A stretch of DNA of 64,000 bases from Membranipora membranacea. Taxonomy: Eukaryota > Bryozoa > Gymnolaemata > Cheilostomatida > Membraniporidae. Position 1 is the first letter of the stretch, and each line of letters begins with the position of its first letter. Shown here one piece after another: positions 61,101 through 64,000 of the stretch. A program made the translations under genes and the position numbers. The notes beneath the pieces are model-generated. The model was not told where the DNA came from. It did no database searches and saw nothing but the letters and a program-made list of their open reading frames with translations. The stretch lies in NCBI GenBank assembly GCA_914767715.1, contig OU612067.1:23534162-23598161 (forward strand). Reading direction: 5' to 3'.

Positions 61101-63999
61101 AATAAATTTGAAGGGATTTAAGACTGAATCTCTACTGAATATTTTGTGATGGTCCTCATTTGCTAGATTTTGAATGGTAACAACGAAGACTCGCCATCTA
61201 TGGAATCTGACTGGGCCTATTGTGGTAATGGTCTAACTGCTCCCAAGACATTCAGCTCTGCATCTCACTTCATGTGGGTTGAGTTTGTATCCGACTCTAG
61301 CCAGGATACCAGTGGTAACTTCAGAATCTCCTATGAAGAGGTGAGCACAGTCTTCATTAGAGCCAGACAAAATTGTGTCTGCAAATCGGACATATATAAC
61401 TTATACTGCACTGTGTGCTGATGCCTACTATATTTAATTATCTCGAAATTTAGTACAAAAGTAGTGGTACTGAACCTATGCTATCTATCGGTGAACTTTA
61501 TTATTTTGATGAAGAGTTTGTTCCCTTGCCCATTCAACCAAGAGGCTGCTATGCTGTGCATGTAGACTAATTGAGAGGGAAAGTATTGTATATAACAAGT
61601 TGTAATCTCCACAGCCGAGCAGAAGCAGCGAGCAATAAATCTCAAATGAATGTCTTGCTAAAATATGGAGCATCCCCCTTCCATTATTGTAATTATCGCA
61701 AAGTTGAAAATTTCCATTTACTTTCTGTAGAAATCAGTTGTGTGTGGAGGACATTTGCTTGTACCTGATGATGATAATTTCGTGGGTTCATTTTCATCTC
61801 CTGGATTTGGCGAAAACAACTACCCCCACAATGCTGACTGTGTGTGGATCATAACTGCTCCATCTAATGCCAGAATTCAACTTGACTTCCCAACATTCGA
61901 CTTCGAAAATCATGTCACGTAAGTTAGCTTGTAATTTGTGTTGGGCTTGGGCAGTCGAATTTCTAGCTTGCTGTGTTTACCAATTCTACAAATGTTTTAC
62001 AGCTCCCCGGCATCGCCATTCTGCAATTCATAAGTAATTTTTGGTATCTTTGAATTTGACTTGCTAGATAAGCAATCTTGATATGTGATGACGTTTACTT
62101 ACAATGGCATTCAATATCTGATACTAAATAATTGACTGCATCACTTAGTAAATCATAGGCCTTGTTTATTCAACAGTGTCTTGGGTAATTGGAGGTAAGA
62201 ATTCTAACTACTTTTCTTTATTGTGGTCGTGACGTGAAAGATATTTTATTCAGCATGGTTTTAATACGCTCCTTTTTTCGCCATTCTTCTACAGCTTTAA
62301 TTTTATAATGCTTGATTGTGATTCATTCAACCCAAGTACAGCATGTTCGACAAGATCTCGAATCAACCCTTGACCTCTCTAATCTACAAAACATGAATAA
62401 TCTATTAAATTTCATTTGTAGCTTTAACTATGACTACCTTGATGTAAGGGATGGGGGTACTGAGAACAGCCCTTCATTGTCTAAGCTCTGTGGATCAGAT
62501 AAAATATCTACCATTAGGAGTACCTCCAATGTGATGAGACTTAGACTTGTAACTGATGATTCCGTTGGTAAAGGAGGATTCAACATCACCTATAGGAAAG
62601 GTTAGTTGGGTTGTATATCTCCAGGTATCACCTGTCAAAGAGAAGAATATTTGTTTGTTATTTGTTTTCCTTTGATCCCCTGATTGTGGGTACAAACTTT
62701 GATATAGAACTTTGGTCACGACCAGATTTTTGAGCTAACCCCTAACGGAAGGAAAATTATAGGTTTACACTCAACTTTGTGGCCAGTAGATACGGTCAAG
62801 GGTGGGTCGTTGCTGTCCAACTACCCTGTGAGAAGATGAATGATGTTGTTTAACCAAGCTGGTTACTTGACCCAAAGGCTGGCAGGCCAGTCTTCCAGAC
62901 ACCACCACAGTCACCGGGATTCAAACACAGGATGACTTGCATGAAAAACCCGCACTTCACCAATTGAGCTACGGCTGGTCTTATAAACATTTGTGCATAT
63001 TCTCATAATCTTCGTTTTCTCTTTACAGATAATTGTGGAGGTACTATCATTGGAGCCAGTGGACTCATACAATCACCACTGTATCCCACAAACTACCCCA
63101 ACGGAGCAGACTGTGAGTGGTTCATACAGGGACCTACTGGACACTTCCTGCACATCAACTTCACACAGTTCCAGCTGAGTAATCAGTTCCAGCCTGATAA
63201 CTGTACTGGACAGGATAGCCTCAGCTTCTACAACAGAGACAGATTTGGTAATAATATTAACACTCAAACATTTTCATTCATAGACCCTGCGATAATCCAT
63301 TGCGCAGACATTTCAAAGTGAAATTGGCCCTACCAATCGCAGCGGTCCATGCAGTTTCCCTCAAACTATTGCTGTGTCACCTTGAAGCCACTGCTGTTTA
63401 TTTTGGTAATCTTTGAAGAGACGTGGGGCTGGCTACAAAATATTTGTAGTTCTTTGTATACTTTTCACCAAAGAGTCAACCAAATGCTTTCTTTGTTGTA
63501 GGGAATACTACTGATATGATAGGGAGTTATTGCGGTAGAAGTGCACCCGCGGACATCAGAACGGCTGATAGCAGAGCTTACATAAACTTTAAATCTAACT
63601 CTAATGATAACTACCCAGGATTCTCACTGAACTTCTATGCCAGCATTGAGAGTAAGTAAAGATCATGAATTTGTCAGGACAAGATTGAATTACATAGCCT
63701 AAACCTTGGTTTGTTTGGTTTCTATTTGGCATAATGTAGATTTTGAATGAAAAAGACCGCCTCACAAATCTGTTCTCTCAAAATTTAAGCTACAGTACTA
63801 CCCAGCCCCAGAAATATTATGCCAGTATGTGCAGCTACAATAAAACGCTTATGTCGTAATACAACTTCTACTCTTTAATTTAGGTTGTGGCGGACAGCTA
63901 ACAACACCTACGGGGTCAATCCAATCACCTAACTACCCAGGATATTATCCACACTCGAGAATATGTACATGGTTAATTACTGTACCTTACGGCAAAAGG
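45532..63999 (+). CDS. Cubilin-like multi-CUB extracellular protein gene (16 or more CUB domains, both ends open)
   Basis: Tandem CUB modules, most split into a first exon (C-G-G ... C-x-W ... YDYIE, exit phase 0) and a second exon (y-C-G ... S-N-x-M-x-x-F-x-S-D ... GF), with phase-1 borders between modules. CUB domains bind protein ligands, often through calcium. Long arrays occur in cubilin-type endocytic receptors and other secreted or surface proteins. No EGF, LDLa or transmembrane part is visible. A Thr/Pro linker lies between CUB11 and 12 and an Asn/Ser-rich linker exon is likely between CUB6 and 7. CUB10-16 are intact. CUB1, 2, 4, 6, 7 and 9 have lesions, so the left part may be a pseudogene or a second, older gene. 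No start exon was found. Confidence 0.85.
46401..46809. repeat. 12-bp minisatellite, about 34 copies
   Basis: Repeats of cagtacgctcac with a few variants (gctgac, gtgcgc, gttcgc) fill about 410 bp of the intron between CUB1 and CUB2. Because the unit is a multiple of three and lacks stops in most frames, it creates long false open frames on both strands (periodic AHQY, TSTL and VLVS runs). Confidence 0.95.
46997..47767 (+). CDS. CUB2, with in-frame stop
   Basis: Exons 46997-47181 and 47602-47767, phases 1-0 and 0-1. The first reads [20 protein letters not shown] then [16 protein letters not shown] and CSYDYIE. The second reads [20 protein letters not shown] then [12 protein letters not shown], then TAA at 47728-47730, then [11 protein letters not shown] and a good GTAAGA donor. 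The stop stands where CUB domains usually have a variable residue before the NGF/GF motif, and it is one base from a Tyr codon. The rest of the exon is well kept. Confidence 0.85.
47187..47283. repeat. 22-bp tandem repeat, four copies
   Basis: gaagttttccacagctattt and variants (gaggtttcccatagtcattt ...) run directly after the CUB2 first-exon donor, with a fifth partial copy. Confidence 0.85.
47964..49882. mobile_element. 1.9-kb element with long inverted ends in a CUB intron
   Basis: About 140 bp at 47964-48106 recur inverted at 49740-49882 (ctaggtgg ... cttcagctccgtaatgat ... aattggtccactct ... gtagaggccttcc), with moderate divergence. The ends begin actaggtgg and finish ccacctagt. The interior has only broken short frames, no transposase I can name, and a 32-bp perfect palindrome. 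It looks like a non-autonomous or decayed DNA transposon. No exact target duplication was found. Confidence 0.7.
49434..49465. repeat. 32-bp perfect palindrome flanked by GAGCATAT
   Basis: tcacagagtaaggata followed by its exact complement. gagcatat occurs immediately on both sides in direct orientation. It lies inside the 1.9-kb inverted-end element. Confidence 0.9.
49918..50658 (+). CDS. CUB3
   Basis: Exons 49918-50105 and 50502-50658, acceptors tacattacag and gttttctag, donors GTAAAA and GTGAGT, phases 1-0 and 0-1. Reads [42 protein letters not shown], then [20 protein letters not shown] and GFRATWTV. The third CUB cysteine (before FDY) is Ala, leaving the fourth (FCG) unpaired. The frame is open throughout. 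Confidence 0.88.
50659..51564 (+). other. Larger introns of the CUB gene without further features
   Basis: This intron and those at 46177-46996 (apart from the minisatellite), 47284-47601, 52535-52941, 53159-53952, 54755-55168, 55767-56167, 56711-57086, 57766-58091, 58644-58940, 60407-60698, 60881-61166, 61341-61730, 61919-62421, 62601-63028 and 63248-63501 hold no gene I can recognise. G or C runs occur near 53285 and 56067. Confidence 0.5.
51565..52534 (+). CDS. CUB4, with in-frame stop
   Basis: Exons 51565-51746 and 52345-52534, phases 1-0 and 0-1. First exon: [45 protein letters not shown]. Second: [14 protein letters not shown], then TAG at 52387-52389, then [20 protein letters not shown] and [12 protein letters not shown]. 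The stop falls just before the fourth-cysteine region. Flanking coding pattern and splice sites (GTAAGT, GTAAAG) are good. Confidence 0.82.
51811..52197. mobile_element. hAT-like MITE with exact 8-bp target duplication
   Basis: The element 51819-52189 (371 bp) starts TAGCCAATGTGTTGGC and ends with the near complement GCCAACAAATTGGCTA. It is flanked by GTCTTATG on both sides (51811-51818 and 52190-52197). Eight-bp duplications and TA/CA-starting ends fit hAT-type transposition. It has no coding capacity, so it depended on a transposase elsewhere. It sits in the intron splitting CUB4. Confidence 0.85.
52942..54113 (+). CDS. CUB5
   Basis: Exons 52942-53158 and 53953-54113. The intron lies later than in neighbouring CUBs and is phase 2 (AG|G gives Arg). 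Reads [52 protein letters not shown], then [31 protein letters not shown] and [11 protein letters not shown]. All four cysteines are present and the frame is open. Confidence 0.9.
54247..54365 (+). pseudogene. CUB6 remnant, internally deleted and frameshifted
   Basis: One 119-nt exon-like piece between acceptor cactaacag and donor GTAAGT. It begins as a CUB first exon ([13 protein letters not shown]) and jumps to the C-terminal strands (NSMF, then [18 protein letters not shown] in a different frame). The middle of the domain and the intron are missing, and the length is one base short of the usual phase. In the entry frame it hits TGA. Confidence 0.75.
54713..54754 (+). CDS. Possible Asn/Ser-rich linker exon between CUB6 and CUB7
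   Basis: Forty-two nt between acceptor tgctactactag and donor GTAAGA, phase 1 at both ends, reading [14 protein letters not shown] with two N-glycosylation-type sequons. The phase match to module borders supports a linker. It is short enough to be chance. Confidence 0.5.
55169..55766 (+). CDS. CUB7, frameshift in second exon
   Basis: Exons 55169-55350 and 55598-55766. First: [43 protein letters not shown]. Second: [36 protein letters not shown], then a stop after LC. Dropping one T in ggctttctc restores SANFSSVDQ, so an extra base is likely in that short T run near 55738. The fourth-cysteine YCG is also absent (IYQDR). Confidence 0.78.
56168..57137 (+). CDS. CUB8 (three exons)
   Basis: Exons 56168-56349, 56603-56710 and about 57087-57137, phases 1-0, 0-0, then phase 0. 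Reads [44 protein letters not shown], then [25 protein letters not shown], then [16 protein letters not shown]. The extra intron near the end is unusual for this gene. The third exon's donor (GTTGCG) is weak and gives phase 0 instead of the usual 1; the sequence after it (ggttgcgaaat) looks like a damaged start of CUB9. Confidence 0.75.
57329..57765 (+). pseudogene. CUB9, damaged
   Basis: A middle piece from 57329 reads [16 protein letters not shown] then LCIHDSI and runs to TGA with no GT donor at the usual place. The first third of the domain is not readable (a broken stretch at 57137-57320 has HAMTCKI). The second exon 57600-57765 is well kept: [41 protein letters not shown]. It then meets TGA at 57762-57764, two bases before a GTAAGA donor. 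The TGA could be a natural end of the upstream gene or another lesion. Confidence 0.65.
58092..58643 (+). CDS. CUB10 (first intact domain of the right-hand block)
   Basis: Exons 58092-58224 and 58444-58643. The intron is phase 2 and earlier than in most modules. Reads [37 protein letters not shown], then [40 protein letters not shown] and GFTAQFST. All four cysteines and the D/E residues used for calcium in CUB domains are present. No lesion. Confidence 0.9.
58941..59542 (+). CDS. CUB11, lacking the first disulfide pair, plus Thr/Pro linker
   Basis: Exons 58941-59122 and 59329-59542. Reads [40 protein letters not shown], then [40 protein letters not shown], ending in [13 protein letters not shown]. 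The first Cys is Thr and the second is His (DHTR for the usual DCTW). Both partners of the first disulfide are lost together while the rest is well kept, as some CUB domains are known to do. Confidence 0.88.
59729..60406 (+). CDS. CUB12
   Basis: Exons 59729-59929 and 60251-60406, with a phase-1 intron inside the IYDG stretch (GAT G|GA). Reads [46 protein letters not shown], then [28 protein letters not shown] and GFQLQYKT. Acceptors cttcttgcag and aaattacag. Frame intact. Confidence 0.9.
60699..61340 (+). CDS. CUB13
   Basis: Exons 60699-60880 and 61167-61340, phase 1-0 then 0-0. Reads [43 protein letters not shown], then [31 protein letters not shown] and FRISYEE. The exit phase is 0, matched by the phase-0 entry of the next exon, the only such module border in the array. 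Confidence 0.9.
61731..62600 (+). CDS. CUB14
   Basis: Exons 61731-61918 and 62422-62600, internal phase 2 (AC|C gives Thr). Reads [44 protein letters not shown], then [38 protein letters not shown] and FNITYRK. The third cysteine is replaced (FNYDY), leaving LCG unpaired. Frame intact. Confidence 0.88.
62905..62980 (-). repeat. tRNA-derived SINE-like fragment
   Basis: On the minus strand, tagctcaattgg (A-box-like) is followed about 40 bp later by tgtttgaatccc (B-box-like), as in a tRNA gene, but the stems pair poorly and the body runs on into non-tRNA sequence toward 62720. This suggests a decayed tRNA-derived SINE in the intron between CUB14 and CUB15. Confidence 0.5.
63029..63651 (+). CDS. 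CUB15
   Basis: Exons 63029-63247 and 63502-63651, internal phase 1 (G|GG). Reads [53 protein letters not shown], then [29 protein letters not shown] and [11 protein letters not shown]. Long loop before the third cysteine. Frame intact, donors GTAATA and GTAAGT. Confidence 0.9.
63884..63999 (+). CDS. CUB16, first exon, cut by window end
   Basis: Acceptor tttaatttag, phase 1 entry (A|GT gives Ser), then [37 protein letters not shown] up to the window edge. A normal CUB first exon. Confidence 0.88.
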
Positions 64000-64000
64000 A

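Noticed and set aside
62905-62980. A tRNA gene on the minus strand
   Set aside because: A-box and B-box-like motifs are present, but acceptor, anticodon and T stems do not pair well. Better described as a decayed SINE.

Overview
This is animal nuclear DNA: AT-rich, gene-poor, with GT-AG introns, short exons, large introns full of duplicated DNA, a degraded LINE and non-autonomous DNA transposons. The gene content (a ROCO protein, a BRCC36-type deubiquitinase, a long CUB-domain array) fits a non-vertebrate metazoan. A sponge or similar early-branching marine invertebrate is plausible, but the species cannot be fixed from the sequence.

Layout. (1) About 1-37.65 kb, minus strand: one large gene for an LRR-Roc-COR (ROCO family) protein. 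Its 3' end runs off the left edge. The Roc-COR part lies in one exon of about 1.9 kb (507-2443). Five phase-symmetric LRR exons (46-47 codons each) are spread over 9.7-28.1 kb inside duplicated intron-plus-exon units. Further upstream are an exon at 28710-28941, an exon at 29638-29724, a 32-nt microexon at 36955-36986 with several decayed or frame-breaking copies, and a likely first exon at 37435-37652. A broken CR1/L2-like LINE (4.1-7.7 kb) and a 5'-truncated relative (10.0-10.5 kb) sit within this gene. (2) 39.68-43.63 kb, minus strand: a BRCC3 (BRCC36) homologue in seven recognisable exons. The first JAMM histidine is Gln, and two 5' exons carry frame lesions. (3) 45.5-64 kb, plus strand: a cubilin-like extracellular protein with at least 16 tandem CUB domains, most split over two exons, with phase-1 module borders. 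It is open at the right edge. CUB10-16 are intact, while CUB1, 2, 4, 6, 7 and 9 carry stops, frameshifts or missing parts.

All clear coding lesions in the cellular genes lie between about 42 and 57.8 kb, in two neighbouring genes on opposite strands. This could be real gene decay, a bad allele, or poor local assembly.

Mobile and repeat DNA: the LRR exon-intron array, a 1.4-kb tandem duplication (25.8-28.7 kb), a microexon-bearing duplicated block (29.8-36.3 kb), two related foldback elements (32.1 and 42.5 kb), a hAT-like MITE with an exact 8-bp target duplication (51.8 kb) and a second copy (43.2 kb), a 1.9-kb element with long inverted ends (48.0-49.9 kb), a 12-bp minisatellite (46.4-46.8 kb), and a tRNA-derived SINE-like piece (62.9 kb). 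The three genes show no obvious shared pathway; their proximity is not an operon.
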